From the NCBI GenBank assembly GCA_033398695.1, contig CM065804.1:52173501-52237500 (forward strand): a DNA stretch of 64,000 bases, read 5' to 3'. Within the stretch, counting starts at the first letter, position 1, and each line of letters begins with the position of its first letter. This DNA comes from Orobanche coerulescens. Lineage: Eukaryota > Streptophyta > Magnoliopsida > Lamiales > Orobanchaceae. Positions 1-12,393 of this stretch are shown here, piece after piece. Below the pieces are notes generated by a model. That model had not been told where the DNA came from, made no database searches, and was given only the letters and a program-made list of their open reading frames with translations. A program made the translations under genes and the position numbers.

Positions 1-237
1 AAAAACCGTGTTTTAACTTCAAAATCATCAGTAGATTTATTTTGAATCTTGATTCATTTCTATCTACTGTATATAGCTGGTTGTTGTGTATTAATGGCAT
101 TTTGATCTCCTTTTCTCTTTTTATATTTTGTGTGTATTAGTATTTTTTGCGTCTTATTTTTATTTTTATTTTTATTTTTGGAGCATGAATAATAAAGAGT
201 CTTGCTCGGGACTAGCAAGAATTCAAGTTTGGGAGTG
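1..237 (+). other. 3' internal tail and polypurine tract of a Tat/Athila-type gypsy element
   Basis: This AT-rich, non-coding stretch ends in GCTCGGGACTAGCAAG, then a purine-rich tract (CAAGTTTGGGAGTG, 224-237) directly before a TGATAAG LTR start. The order (a 'gctcggga' phrase, 'caagtttggg', then TGATAAG or TGATGAG) recurs at the 3' ends of the two Athila-like elements here (4456-4490 minus strand; 26289-26307 plus strand), so I read it as the 3'UTR of a related element whose body lies left of the window. No coding sequence is visible. Confidence 0.6.
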
Positions 238-1808
238 TGATAAGTGTCAGTTTTGTACACTTATCCATAGTTTGTATCGATAAAATTCACCCATAATTGA
301 GCTAGTCTACTCATTTTTTGCTTTTAATTAATTAGTTTTTTTTTATTTTATTTTTATCGGATGATGATCAGATTAAATAACTGATTTACTCAAGAAATAA
401 CATGTTTATTAAATATTCTCTTTGTTGAATTTTGATATATTCATGTTGTAGGGCTTTCCGAGATGAATTCGGCAGTCTTTCCGGATTCAAAATCAGAGTT
501 ATATATCAAAAGTTATCATCCGAAGAAGATTTGGGGGCAAAAACGCAAAGTCTGAGAAATTCTGGGCTGAAAACGTAACTATCAAAGCATCCAGTGAGCA
601 ATTTTATGAAGCCAAGTTACGGCCGTAACTACAGAATGTTACGGCCGTAAGTCACCCTAGTTACGGCCGTAACTCCTGAATGTTACGGCCATAACTCTTG
701 ACAGATTGTTATGATTTGTCTAATTTTTTATACTTTTTGTGTATTATTGAGGGGATGGCTGGCATTGATCCGATCTATTATAATAATGCTGGAGTTTTGG
801 AGCTATTAGATGACTTTAGGTGTATAAATAGACCCCTTAGATCCATCATCATTCATGATTCATCTTATAATTTTCCATTTTTTTTTGTAAACTTTTCTTT
901 TTGTGTGAAGAACATATTTGTGTTCTTGAGTGATATTTGAAGTGTGGTATAGCATATGTTGTTCAGAGAGTTTATTGCTTCTATCTCCTTTATCTACTAA
1001 GGGAGTTAGGATCAATTCTTTCTCTTGATTCAACTAATAATGACCACCAAAGCTTGTAATATGTATAATAAACCCTTAATGGGCTAAGTAACCTTTAGTT
1101 GAGATTATAAACTAGGTTAGTCATGTTATTTATGTTTGTATAAAAACCTATTGTGAATTACTTATTATTGTGTGTGATTTTCATTGTTTTAACAATCTTG
1201 ATTTATTTGGCCAATAAATGACGACATTTATGGTCTTCATATGTTTCGAAAGAAAATATGTTTGATTAGATCAAATGATCTTCATTCTAAATTGTTCTAG
1301 GGGATAGAAATATACCTCTAGTCCTTAGATGATTCTTTGAGTTATTTTCATAAATCCTAATGCTATGTATTGAAGCTAATCAACATAGAAATATAGTGGA
1401 TTGATTCAATATGTAAGGGGCGTTTTATAGTTCGAAAGAGAAACCGTCTTTTTAAGGAAAATCGAATCTACACAACATAATAAGTAAATTCATCTTATGA
1501 TCTCCTATACATCTTCTATAACTAATGACGAACTATGTTTGTAATCCCAACTATTTCATTTTATCATTAATCAATCTATTATTATTGCTATCTTTTTATT
1601 TCCTTAAAATAATTAGAACTAATATTGCATTTTCTTTGCAATTATTAAACCAAATTTTTTAATTGTGTGTTTCACTTATCTTATCTATAAAAATAGACTA
1701 ATAGTGTATAATTCAAATTATAACCAAACTTCCTTGTGGATCGATAAACCGGACTCAAAAAGTCCACTTTACTACTTGATACGATATCGTGCACTTGCGA
1801 TAGTTACA
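238..1808 (+). repeat. LTR of a Tat/Athila-type Ty3/gypsy element
   Basis: It starts TGATAAGTGTCAG after a polypurine tract and ends about 1808 in GTTACA after a tail ('ggactcaaaaagtcc', 'gtgcacttgcg') that I recall from Tat/Athila LTR ends. It has a clear TATA box (TGTATAAATAG, 821-831). No primer binding site or gag follows; the next bases belong to an unrelated reverse transcriptase. It may therefore be a 3' or solo LTR flanked by another element, or a recombinant. The right border is uncertain by a few bases. Confidence 0.6.
615..831 (+). promoter_or_regulatory. TTACGGCCGTAA palindrome array upstream of a TATA box
   Basis: Four copies of a 12-16 bp palindrome lie at about 615-630 (AGTTACGGCCGTAACT, perfect), 638-651, 659-674 and 682-695 (one base changed to ATAAC). 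They are separated by unrelated 8-12 bp spacers. The TATA box at 822-830 follows about 130 bp downstream. This places the array in the U3 promoter of the LTR. Its function is unknown. Confidence 0.7.
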
Positions 1809-2636
1809 CTAAGAACGTGTCACATGGCACCGCTCGAACTCGCGGAACTACGAAGGCAAATCAAGGACTTTATAGAAACAGGATACATACGTCCCTCCAA
1901 ATCTCCCTACGGTGCACCCGTACTATTCCAGAAAAAGAAGGATGGCACCCTTCGAATGTGCATCGACTACAGGGCACTCAATCGGATCACTATCAAGAAC
2001 AAATACCCAATACCATTGATAGCTGATCTCTTCGATCAACTTGGCAAGGCGCGGTACTTCACCAAACTTGACCTGCGCTCGGGGTACTATCAAGTACAAA
2101 TTGCTGAAGGAGATGAGGCCAAGACCACATGTGTGACTCGCTACGGTGCTTTTGAGTTCCTTGTCATGCCCTTCGGTCTCACAAACGCACCTACAACCTT
2201 TTGCACCCTCATGAACAAGGTACTTCACACTTTCCTTGATCAATTTGTTGTTGTTTACTTGGATGATATTCTGGTGTACAACTCGACTCTCGAAGAACAT
2301 ATTCAACACCTTAAGCAACTCTTCCAAGTACTACGTGAGAACGAGCTCTATGTTAAGACGGAAAAATGTACATTTGCCCAAGAAGAAGTTGAATTTCTCG
2401 GTCACAAGGTTAAAGGAGGCAAAATCATGATGGAGAATGCAAAGGTGGAGGCAATTCTGGATTGGCAACCCCCAACCAAGGTTCCAGAACTTCGATTATT
2501 TCTTTGCTTAGTGAACTACTACCGCCGCTTTATAAGAGGATACTCGGCCAAAGCAGCCCCACTGACCGACCTACTTAAGAAAAATCAAGTATGGCATTGG
2601 TCCAGCAAGTGTCAGCAAGCTTTCGAAGAACTCAAG
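1809..2636 (+). pseudogene. Chromovirus-type Ty3/gypsy reverse transcriptase, truncated both sides
   Basis: The frame is open across the fragment, with family homology from about 1816. In order it shows the start of the RT palm ([12 protein letters not shown]), [41 protein letters not shown], the catalytic YLDD at 2256-2267, FLGH, and the RT/RNase H connection region ([18 protein letters not shown]). These match chromoviral (Tekay/Reina/Galadriel-like) polymerases rather than Athila. Gag, protease, RNase H and integrase are absent. The terminating TGA is the first bases of the adjoining LTR at 2637, so the gene is cut there. The conserved, unbroken frame suggests fairly recent truncation. Confidence 0.85.
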
Positions 2637-4455
2637 TGATGATTCAAATTAAATTCTCGCAAGTGTACGAATCGCTTTTGTAGGAAGCGGTAAGTAACTC
2701 CGAGGTCGATCTCTCGAGGAATTGGAAACGGTTTAAAATTCGAAAATGTTCGGCAAATAGTCGAATGAACAAAAGTAAAATGAATTAAAATACATCATTG
2801 GTTCGATTGGATTAAAATTACTAGTGCGTAAAATTTAAATAAATTAAGTGGTAACAACACCAATTCGATCGTTGGATAAATGAGAGATAACAATAATGAG
2901 ATTGATATGGGAATTTAGATTCACCGACACACACGTAATCAATTATTAGTTCCGATACTTAAATAAATAAGGTTTGGAATTATCGATTGCTCACGATTAA
3001 AAGAAATCCGTTTGATGGCGGTAATCCTAAAAATCACGATTGTTCTCAACGAAAATTAAGAGATACTCTTTTGATTGGGATGAATCCCTAACTAACAATC
3101 AATTAACCGACTACTTTTGATGAGGTAAATCGTTAAAAGATCACGCGAAAAAGCTCGAGAACATTCACAATCGTTTCTTTCGGGTCATTTGATGGCGAAC
3201 ACCGATAAAAACCCTCGATTCGAATAATAATAACAACAATGAAAAAGGTTTGATGATCTAATTCAAAAGTTCTTAAACAAAGAACGAACAAGAGGCACAA
3301 TCCCAAACTTTTACCCAGAAAATCAAAAGGAACTAACAATCAAAAACATGTGTGTGGCTATATCTAAAAACCCATATGAAGTGTTTAGCCACACATGATT
3401 AATTCAACAACAATAATAGAAATTGAAGAACAAAACATGGTAAAAACTTCCCTTGTAAATGCCGAAATCGAACTCCCGATGAAGGTTTGATGATCTTCTT
3501 ACAAGAATTCACAACAAAATTATACAAGGAATTATTATATCTCACAAAAGTATTTTTCACTCCAAGAACATACAAGGAAGATGATGAAATAATCTCACTC
3601 AATCCTCATTTTTTGGTGTTTTCTCCCTCAATCTTGTGTTTTTCACCAAAATATCTTTTCCACAAGATAAGTGTATCTCCTCAAGGGTCACCACCCTTTG
3701 TTTTATAGCCAAAAGATGAAGAATAAGGCTTAAAGTTGTGCAAAAATGTCAAGGAAAGTGACATGAACCGAAAAGTGACACGGCCCGTGTCCTGGGACAC
3801 GGCCCGTGTCCTGGGACACGGCCGTGTCGCACTGCGCTGGATAAGAAAAAGGGTATCTGTCTTGAGACTCGGCCATGTCCCATGACACGGCCGTGTTGTA
3901 CTGCACAGGAAACTCAAATTGGCCGATCGTGACTCGGCCGTGACCCAAAAGGCACGGTCGAGTTGTTCTCATCCGGAAACTGCAATTCTCGCTGGAATGA
4001 GACCCGGCCGTGTCCCATGGCACGGCCGAGTTACCTGATGTGGCTCGAGTTGCCTGGTGCAGCCAAGTCCGGTTTTTGGTCTTCTTCGGCTTGATCCTTC
4101 GTTCTTGTATCAATACACCTCGGATTTTAGCATATGATATACCTTTTCGAAGCTAATTTCACGAGGAATTCATATCAAAGGAGAGCACATCTCAATTCGA
4201 AGTGGTGATTCTGGAATTTAGAAGATTCGACCGATACTGCTTCAATCTTTTGTCGTTTTAGGCCCCATTTTAGCTTTTGATCGTCATAGACTCCAATATT
4301 ACCTATGAAAGCGCATATTTCACCACAATCTTCGCTTGGTTACCTATAAATTAAAAACACAACATACCACGCATAAAAGAGAACAAAAATACTAAAAAGC
4401 AAACAAAAACACGACTAGATAGAACAAAATGAGTCGATCAAGAATCGACTCATCA
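2637..4455 (-). repeat. 3' LTR of minus-strand Athila-like element (Athila-M)
   Basis: On the minus strand it begins TGATGAGTCGATTC and ends GAATCATCA, giving TG...CA termini and a length of about 1,819 bp. The bases right of 4455 are a polypurine tract on the minus strand (GTTCAAGTTTGGGGGGGTT), which fixes this as the 3' LTR with its body to the right. The insertion point is inside the RT fragment (left flank TCAAG). The other LTR is not in the window, so no target-site duplication can be tested. Confidence 0.75.
3701..4035 (-). promoter_or_regulatory. TATA box with upstream ACACGGCCGTGT-type palindrome array
   Basis: The TATA box is GGCTATAAAA on the minus strand (3701-3710). Upstream in that orientation, about 3775-4035, lie around ten copies or variants of a CGGCCG-centred word. 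They include perfect GACACGGCCGTGTC, spaced GACACGGCCCGTGTC, and half-changed forms such as GGCACGGTCGAGTT and GACTCGGCCGTGAC. Spacers are 15-40 bp of non-repetitive sequence. Confidence 0.7.
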
Positions 4456-6052
4456 AACCCCCCCAAACTTGAACTTTGATCGTCCCGAGCAAATCTCTTT
4501 AAAATAACCATTCTGAAAAGGGGAACTCAACTATTAAAATACCTCAAAGGACCTCTTCGAAAATTTCATCAATACTCACAAGTAAAATAAGTCGAGTTCT
4601 ACAAAGTTTTCAAACCTCCGGGGTGCTTCCTTAACATCATAGTCCATACTTGGCAATATAAACCTCACTGGTCAAGTGTATTCACTCACTCTCAAAGTGA
4701 TATGGATAAGTATACGCTCGGAACTCATTCAATGAAATAAGGAACCCCATAGGCTTGCCAATCGTCTTAATCTCTACCACTGTTTTGTGCATGCAAAATT
4801 TTTGTGAATCAAAAAGGGCATTACTCGGCCTGAAATGTAGGCTTTGGTCGAGGTGGGATAAATATGGCTAAAGTGACTTGGCTCGAGCAATTTTTAGAAT
4901 CTAAATCACCATAGTCGCTTTAGAAGCTCAAGATTTTTCAGATTTGCTTCTTTCATCGCCTTAATTATGAACCACTTGCGACAAGCACTTTTGAAAGTGA
5001 AAAACGCAGCGTCACACCCTCCTTATTGCTCCGAATTTTTTTTTTGGCTTGGTTTGATTTAGGATCCGTTTTACGCGAATGTAAACGATGGGTCACATGA
5101 ATACACCCGGTTACTAGGATCACAATTACTTCCAAGCATACTCATATCTAAGGCAACCGTTTTACGCGAATATAAACATGGGTCACATGAATACACCCGG
5201 TTACTAAGTTCCCAAAAATAGCGGAGTAATTATTTTCATCATTTCAACACTCCCAACAATATGTATATCACCCAATATCACCACAATCTTTTGTATCCTT
5301 GTCAAAAAATAATTTCTAATTGCTCAAGTAGGAATTGAAGGATTATAGTAATGGAAAGCTCGATATGTGGATTAACAATGAAATATACAATTACCTCGAT
5401 TTGGTTTATTTAAGGAATGATCGAATGTCGGGTTGGCCAAAATCGAAGGGTTAAGATCAAAGGTGCCAAAAAAAATCATTTCCACTCAATTACACACACA
5501 CACGCTAGTAGTTTTGAATAAGAAACCAAGGCAAGTTCTAGAGTCTTAAATCAAGAATAACACTCGACAATGAAACTTGCATTTTAGAAAATGCACGAAG
5601 GCTCAATAGCTCACAAGTAGGTTTGTTCATACCTCCAAGATATTAAAACCACTTATTCAATTTCACACCCGTTTCGATTATCAACAATTTTTCCTCAACA
5701 AATTATTCTTGATTTGTATATCAAAACAACGAAATAAATCCCGAGGCATTCCAAAACCAAAAAATTCACACTTCAAAGTTTTCTTCAAGTTTGCGAAATA
5801 AAAAAACACCAAGTAAAAACACACCAAGTAAAAACTCACCAATAAAAAACACACCACAAATAAGTGCAAAATGTTCAAAACACACCAAAAATAAGCAACA
5901 AGCAAAATTAGTATCCGAAAACGAATAAAAACAAGAGTAATGAAGTATTTCTTGACCAATCCCCCCAAACTTGAATTAAAGAATATACGAACAAAGGGGG
6001 TATAGTATTTAAACAAAAGAATTTCATTGGTCAAGAAATACTTACAACCGGT
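4456..6052 (-). other. 3' untranslated region of Athila-M
   Basis: Non-coding region between the ORF-1-like stop (6053) and the polypurine tract (4456-4475, minus strand). It contains at least two copies, about 5045-5110 and 5155-5215, of a direct repeat. On the plus strand this reads GTTTTACGCGAATGTAAAC followed by GGGTCACATGAATACACC and CCGGTTACTA. The same repeat is at 25566-25760 in the 3'UTR of Athila-P. The arms GTTTTAC and GTAAAC can pair. No open frame of interest was seen. Confidence 0.6.
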
Positions 6053-6507
6053 TTACTGGTGGGGCGGGGGAAAGTGGCCTTGCTGGACGTGCCACTCGTG
6101 CATTTGTCTCACAAGAGACAATATCTCGCGTCGCTCCCGTCTCACCTCCTCTCGGTAGGCCTCAAACTCCTCCCTTAATGTTGGGCGTAAGGGGGCACGT
6201 CCAATTTCGGCCCGCCTTGATGTCTCGGGCCGATCTCTCGTGATTTCTTCCTCTTCTTCTTCCTCATCATCCGGGCCTCTTTCATAAGCCTCCTCCTCTT
6301 ACATCCTCTCGGCTCTATCCTCATCCATAATGCGCCTAGGTCAAACATTTCGGTCGACAGGGCTGTGACCCAAGGGAGCCAAGCCGTCTGCCCACCATGC
6401 TCGTCGGTGTGCCTCCATAGCCATTTGAAGATTTCCCATATCCCGAATATTATTTATGGTTTTCAAAGGTGGATTCGGGAGGAGGAAATGGTCGTTGTCG
6501 GTCTGCA
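6053..6507 (-). pseudogene. ATHILA ORF-1-like protein, C-terminal part (Athila-M)
   Basis: Read on the minus strand it continues the ORF-1-like gene interrupted at 6508. It resumes in DNDHFLLPNPP, matching the post-domain region of the intact relative at 23219-24829. Stops are visible around 6344 and at 6299-6301. The last 80 codons are open and end in a Glu-rich and Arg-rich coiled-coil-like tail finishing GHFPPPHQ, like the FPPQ end of the relative. The LARD-P insertion with its TGCAT duplication separates this from 15252-16183. Confidence 0.7.
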
Positions 6508-6989
6508 TTGTAATATCCGCAATTTTCGATTTTTGGTAAATTTCTTTTTTCGTCCGGAGTCCGTTTTGACGACTCACTCATGACCGTTTCGTCATTTCGA
6601 GAATGATTAATTCTGCAGTTTTTGTCATCCGAGTTCGTTTCGGTATCGTTTTGCTGAGTTCCGAGCTTTTTAGCGACTTTTCCGCACTTGAGTTCGATTC
6701 TTGCGAATCTCGTCCATCATTGTTTGAGTTTCTCGTAAATTCATTTAATGTTATTATTCATTTTGCGAGCTTTGGTTTGGTGTTTCGATCGCGTATCGTG
6801 ATTTTCGGACGTTTTGGGCCATTTTCGTAATTTCCCAAAGTTTTGGGTAATTACTTCCGTTGTTGAATTCCGAGCTTTCCAGTGGTTGGAATTGTGTGTT
6901 CTCTTAGCCTTAGATTCGTCTTTGCGAGTACGTCGTAACCGTATCATCGATTCGTATTCGGGTTCGGGTTTCAGGGTCGTTCGGGCCGT

Positions 6990-7298
6990 CGGAGTTGGCC
7001 CCGGCCGAGTCATGGCCGGGCAACAGGCGGGCCGGCAGCGCCGAGTCACGGCCGGTAGTGCTCGCGGCTTCCGCCGAGTCACGGCCGGCGGTGCTCAGCG
7101 ATTCTGGCCGAGCGATCCGTGGGCGCGGCACATCTTTGGCAGGCGCGGCACACTGTGGCATTTTTCGGCCAAACCGATCAGTACGGGTGCCGCGGCACAC
7201 TCCGGCCGAGCCGCGGCACCGCCGACCAGGAGCCATTTTTGGACCTGTGCCGCGGCACACTCCCATTGGGCCGCGGCACAACTGCGCCTTATTTATGG
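6990..7298 (+). promoter_or_regulatory. GTGCCGCGGCAC palindrome array upstream of TATA-like box
   Basis: Perfect GTGCCGCGGCAC occurs at 7187-7198 and 7247-7258, with partial copies GCCGCGGCAC at about 7210 and 7270. They are preceded by a second repeated word (GCCGAGTCACGGCCGG, about 7003-7090, three copies). The TATA-like TTATTTATGG at 7289-7298 follows directly. The same arrangement is in the 3' LTR (13082-13178). The block has much higher GC and CpG than the rest of the element. Confidence 0.7.
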
Positions 7299-8245
7299 CC
7301 CCTGAGACGTTTTCTTCAGCCATTTTCACTCGGTTTTCTTCTCTTCCGCGGCTGGGGGTGTATTGATCATAGAGAGATGTTGTTGGACAATAAATCCTTG
7401 AAGTCTTGGAGTTCATATCATCAATCATCGATCCTATAACATCCTCCGATCTACCGAATCAGGTCAGATTTCCTAGAAATCTAGTTTTGGGGAATTTTGG
7501 TGTTTTGGTTGTTTTCATCCGTTTAATCCGATTTAACTTAGGATTATGATGGATTGATGATTATTTAGATGTATTATTTCATTTCCCTTGTTATTCCATG
7601 GTTGGATCGTATCGATTCGTTGTTTTGGTCGAGTTCTTGATCGACGCCTTGAAGGTGTCCGATAAAATGTCATAGAGGGGTTTTCGGGCGTTCTACGATT
7701 ATTCTTCCTCGTATGATCGATGATTTATTGATTATATGTTGTTAGGGTCGAATTCTTGTGAAGAACTCGAGTCGGAACCCTTCCGTTCGTTGTCTTCTTC
7801 GGGGCCGAGCTTCCCGGTCGAACCGTGTTCTTCGGAGCGTTTGGTAGCGGTTATTAAGGCAAGTATCTTATTATAAGACTTGTATCTCGTGAATAGTAAT
7901 TACGTATGATATGTATGACGATTTTTCTTGCCTCCGTAAATATGTTCCGTTTGAGTTGGTTGTGTTTTCGGAAATTTGAAGGCTTTGTGATAATAGTGAT
8001 ATATTGGTATACGTGTTAGGCGTTGTGCCATTTGTGCAGGATTGCGATGTACATATGAGATGGTTGTACACGTGTTTGTTCAATGTATTGTGTACCGAAT
8101 GTGTGTTATGTTGGTTAAGAGTCGTTGTGATGATCATGATGTTTGTGTTGTTTTGGTTTACATACTTGATTGTACATTTCGGTGTAATGTGGAATGGCTT
8201 GACATTTAATGATTATGAATTATGTCGTGTCGATGTGTGTGTGTT

Positions 8246-8685
8246 CCAGGTAGGGTCTGATGAGGCCTCTGGAGTTCGGTACATGATGTGTACGAACAAG
8301 GTGTGTGATCCAGGTAGGGTCTGACGAGGCCTCTGGAGTCCGGTACATGATGTGTACGGACAAGGTGTGTGATCCAGGTAGGGTCTAACGAGGCCTCTGG
8401 AGTTCGGTACATGATGTGTACGAACAATGTTGTGGCCGAGTAGGCTCCATTGAGGCCTCCGGAGTTCGGTACATGATGTGTACGAACAGTGTGTGTGGCC
8501 GGGTAGGGTCCGTTGAGGCCTCCAGAGTTCGGTACATGATGTGTACGAACAGTGTGTGTGGCCCGGGTAAGGTCCGTTGAGGCCTCCGGAGTTCGGTACA
8601 TGATGTGTACGAACAGTGTGTGTGGCCCGGGTAAGGTCCGTTGAGGCCTCCGGAGTTCGGTACATGATGTGTACGAACAATGATC
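8246..8685 (+). repeat. 63-64 bp tandem array inside LARD-P 5' LTR (7 copies)
   Basis: Each unit contains GTAGGGTCTGACGAGGCCTC, then GGAGTTCGGTACATGATG and GTGTACGAAC. I count seven units here. The 3' LTR has six (about 14137-14510), so copy number changed after insertion or during reverse transcription. The core GTACATGATGTGTAC is an imperfect palindrome. Confidence 0.85.
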
Positions 8686-9418
8686 GTGTAGCAGTGATTG
8701 TTCGGGTAACATTTTAAATATGGATCTCGGACTCATAATGATATATTATTTAGTATGCTTTGAAACGAGAATCAGGCTAAGGCCCTAATGTTTACGAAAA
8801 GGTTTTGTAAATTGGGACTCGAGGTCCAAAAGAATTTCTGCTTTAAAAATCCCCGAGATGATGTGTTCCTTTTCAAATATCTCTTACTTGAGTTCGAAAT
8901 TCTAAAACTTCTCGGGAACATTTTGATAATTGATTTACGTATTAAATTCGTAGTTGCTATTTGCTTGTTACATTTCGTATGGTTTGATACTTGCACTAGT
9001 AAAACAGTGGAGTTTTACTAACCCCGAGTATTCGGGGTGGATGTCCTGCTCAAGCGTCCGGTACATGCGGAGTTCGGGGAGCAACACGGGATTAGCACAA
9101 GGGGATGACGAGCTGCGATACTAATCAAGAGTTGAGAGTTGGTAGAGTTTAGTTGTATTGTTAGAGTTGATTCAGTCTTCCGCTGTATTATATTTCGACC
9201 CCTGTGTGGGTAATGTTGTTAGTCAGTCCTGTTGATAGAGTTGTGTGACCTCATCGGTCTGTGTGTTTATGTGTAAGTGACCTTAACGGTCTGTATTATT
9301 ATAATGTTTGACCCTGGTCGGGCAAGCATTTGGTTGTTTATGGACGTTTAGCCTGCTAGATCCTTGCGGAAAGGGTTTATGGCGTGTAATATTCCCATAC
9401 GGTTTTGGGGGTGTTACA

Positions 9419-12393
9419 TTTATGGTATCAGAGCTTAGGTTGCGGAAACCTAGGTTGTCGGGTCGAGTCGAGTCGTGATTTGTCGAGTAATGTGTTGTCT
9501 TGTCGTTCGAGTCGTCAGGTGACAAGTTGAGTTGTGCGTAGTCACAATGCGTTGGATATGTTGGCGGATGAGATTAGTATCGTGGGCGACCGTCGTCTCC
9601 GTGCGGCCTGTGGACGTAAGTCTCCTCTTTTATGCGAAGTACCTGTGTATCATGATTGTATCTAAATGAGTTAATTGCGGTGCATAATTTTATTTGCACG
9701 GTGTTGTGAATATAGTTGTATTTAATACGTGTGACATATAATATATGTATAAAACTGGGCCTATTGTTGCTTTACCTTTGAACCACTGTGAGGGGTGGTA
9801 TAGTGTGAAAATTGAGAACCTTGTTGGGTTTCGAATAAGGTATCGACGATTGAGTTCGTGAGAAACTCCGAGGAACGGTTTTGTTATATGTTTAAACTAG
9901 ATGCTGTGATACGTATTCAATTGGATTGTGCATGTTGGACTGTATTTTTTTTTATCCGCTGCGTGAGTTATTTTGTAATGGCTTTCGGTATTTTACCGAC
10001 TGAGTTTTATTTTGAAAATCGATTCCCTTAACCGAGTTTTTGGCGTTATGGCCTTGATCGTTTTGGCGAAATTCTTATGACGGTATTTAGTATTTTGCAA
10101 ATGGCTTTTGTGAGTTTTTGAAATACTACCGTCATCGGTCCTTTTTGGCATTTTTGTAAATGGTTTTTATCCTGGTGGGTTCCGGCGCGGGACCCACAGC
10201 GCTATAATGTTCTGTGTAATTACCTGAGATTTTTGGGCATTCTAGCCCATTGAATTATCTTTGAAAACCTTGAGTATCCTAGAAATAAATTTCGAGACGT
10301 ACGTTTAAAATGAATTATTTTCTCGTGGTACATCCAAGGTGCCACAATATGTTTCAAAATTCTTCTACCTCGAGGACCAAAATGTTTTGAGATATTTCCA
10401 ATGTTTTAGAAACACTTTTACTTAGACCCGAGGGTCGAATATTTCCGAAAGTTTTTCACGAAAAGAAAGTGTCCTCATTTTTATCAAATGCGAAATGGTT
10501 CTCCAAAGTCTCGATAACGATGTTTCCCGTTTGTATTTTTTTTGAAACGTGATACTCAAGATCAACCGGTGTTTTTCCTAAATTATTTTCAAAAGGTGGT
10601 TTTTGTTTTTTTTAAAAAACCCATCATTTCGTGCTTGTGGTCGGAGAAGGTGTGTATGATGTTGGTATTGTTGTTAGGGTGTTAGCCCTCCGAACTGTGA
10701 TTGAATTGGTGGTGAATGTTGAGTCGTTCGCCACGCATATGTTTTGTTAGCCCTTTGTGGGAGGTGTGATGACGATTTTTAATGTTGTCATTTCATGGCG
10801 GCTTGCGTGTTATCGCACCTGTGTGAGTTGTTAAAGCTTGGGTTTGTACGTTTGTGTACATGTGTGATTGTTTCATGATGTTTGTAATTGTGTGCTAGTT
10901 ATTGTTCGGGCCGTTAAGGTCGCCGAACGATACCGTCATTGCTATAGTGTTTGTGTGTGTACTACTTTACGATGGTAATCGTTGTATATGATATGTGTTA
11001 TGATTCTTTGTTGTGCCGAGTTGGCATCTCCGCTATGTTGTTTTGCGTCGTTATACCCCATTGTATTTTCGGTATGCCGAGCCGAGGCGTTTCAACCGTG
11101 GTGTGCCAGGGGCATGCACGTGTAAATTGTCCTTCTCGACGGTAACACATTTCAAGTGCGTACTCGAGGGACACCGAATTCAGTTTTGCGAATTGGCTAC
11201 CGAGACTTTCGGAGTTCGCGCTTCAGCACAAGTTATCAGGATCGGCTTTGAGAGGCCTTTGAAAGATGTTTCTGTCGGTTGCTTGTTGTGTTGTCACCTT
11301 GATTTCGTGTTGTGAGTTTCGGGAACGACACTTCTTTTAGAAGAGGTCGAATATAATACCCGTATTATTTTTGGCTCCTGCATTTTCTCTTTCTCAATTC
11401 TATCGGCTCGCTCGTGTTCGTTGATACTTTCTGAACTTGTTCTGTATTCCGGTTTCATCGTTCGAACGAGCTGTGATCTTGTTGTGGGTCGATCTGGTTA
11501 TCGCTGTGACTTTTTCGAGTTCGGTTCGATTCTTGTGAACCTTGTTCGGAAGTGACATCATCTGGTTTTATTAGTTCTTTTATTCGAAGTGGATCGGATT
11601 TTGAACCTCTGTATTTTCGACTCTGTCGACTCGTTTATGTTCGTTGACATTTTCTGAGCTTGTCCTGCCCCTTGCTTTTGTTGATCGAACGAGTGTGGTA
11701 TTGTTTCGGAATAACTCGTTTGTCGTTGTGATTTTTCAATTGCTATTCCCTTTCCTGTGGATCTTATGTGTGTGCGCATCTTGTTGTTTTCACCGGGTCA
11801 TGTTTTGTCTCGAGTCGAGATGTGAACTTCGGAGTTTGTCGGTTGAACCTTATTGTTCTTCGTGATCCGAACGTGATTATTCGATTTTTGTTGAATCGAT
11901 CGTTGTGGTTGATCATTGATTGTTCGTTTTTTTGTTGATCTCGTTTCGTGATTGTTGAACGTTCAGACTCCTTCGTAATTCCCTTAAGTTCGAGAAATTA
12001 GTCTCGTTTCGATCTTCCAACCCTTGGGCGGTGGAATTTCGTATTTCTTCAGCGTTTGGCTCGCGTTTGGATTGATGAACCGTTGGGTTGGTCAATCGTA
12101 TTGATTTTCGTTCATTGTGTTTCGTGATTGTTCGGATAATTGACTTGATTGTATTATCCATTTGATGACGCTTGTCACTTGTTGGTTTTATTATGTCCCT
12201 AACGGCGACGTTGTGTTGGTCGTCGTGGAGCGTGTTTTCACGCCGTATATTCCTTTGCGTTGCTTGTAACGTTTCGCCGATGGGCGTAAGTTACGTGTTT
12301 CCTTGCGTATCTCGTTGAGTTTTTCTGGCGGGATATTGCTTCTCCCTACTTGTTTTAAGTTTCGGGACGAAACTTCTTTTAAGGAGGGTAGAA
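9419..12393 (+). other. Non-coding internal region of LARD-P
   Basis: No gag or pol frame could be assembled. Long stretches match the minus-strand LARD-M internal region closely: 10230-10620 against 30240-30630, 11560-11790 against 29440-29720, and 12190-12393 against 28904-29100. A possible zinc-knuckle relic reading QGHARVNCPSR lies at 11100-11143, hinting at descent from a gypsy gag, but this is weak. The region ends in a polypurine tract before the 3' LTR. Confidence 0.7.

Larger units (their letters stand above)
6508..9418 (+). repeat. 5' LTR of LARD-P
   Basis: The LTR is 2,911 bp from TGTAATATCC to GTGTTACA. It contains a GC-rich palindrome block (about 6990-7280), a TTATTTATGG TATA-like box (7289-7298), a conserved mid-section, a 63-64 bp tandem array (about 8246-8680), and a tail with 'gaccctggtcgggcaa'. 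It is about 53 bp longer than the 3' copy, largely because of one extra tandem unit. Confidence 0.88.

Noticed and set aside
6741..7439. Overlapping long frames on both strands (and 12704-13294)
   Set aside because: These arise from GC-rich palindromic sequence poor in stop codons. Palindromes give mirrored frames on both strands, there is no domain, and they lie in an LTR promoter.
8246..8685. CRISPR-like regular repeats
   Set aside because: Units are contiguous tandem repeats without unique spacers, and the context is a plant retrotransposon LTR.
8206..8736. Long minus-strand repetitive frames (also 14106-14566) encoding HHVPNSGGLNG-like repeats
   Set aside because: They are translations of the 63-64 bp tandem array inside LARD-P LTRs. 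The repeat is open in several frames and on both LTRs, with no conserved start or domain.
11100..11143. Zinc-knuckle-like QGHARVNCPSR in LARD-P interior
   Set aside because: The first two cysteines are not in register and no Gag surrounds it. Mentioned only as a possible relic, not annotated as a gene.
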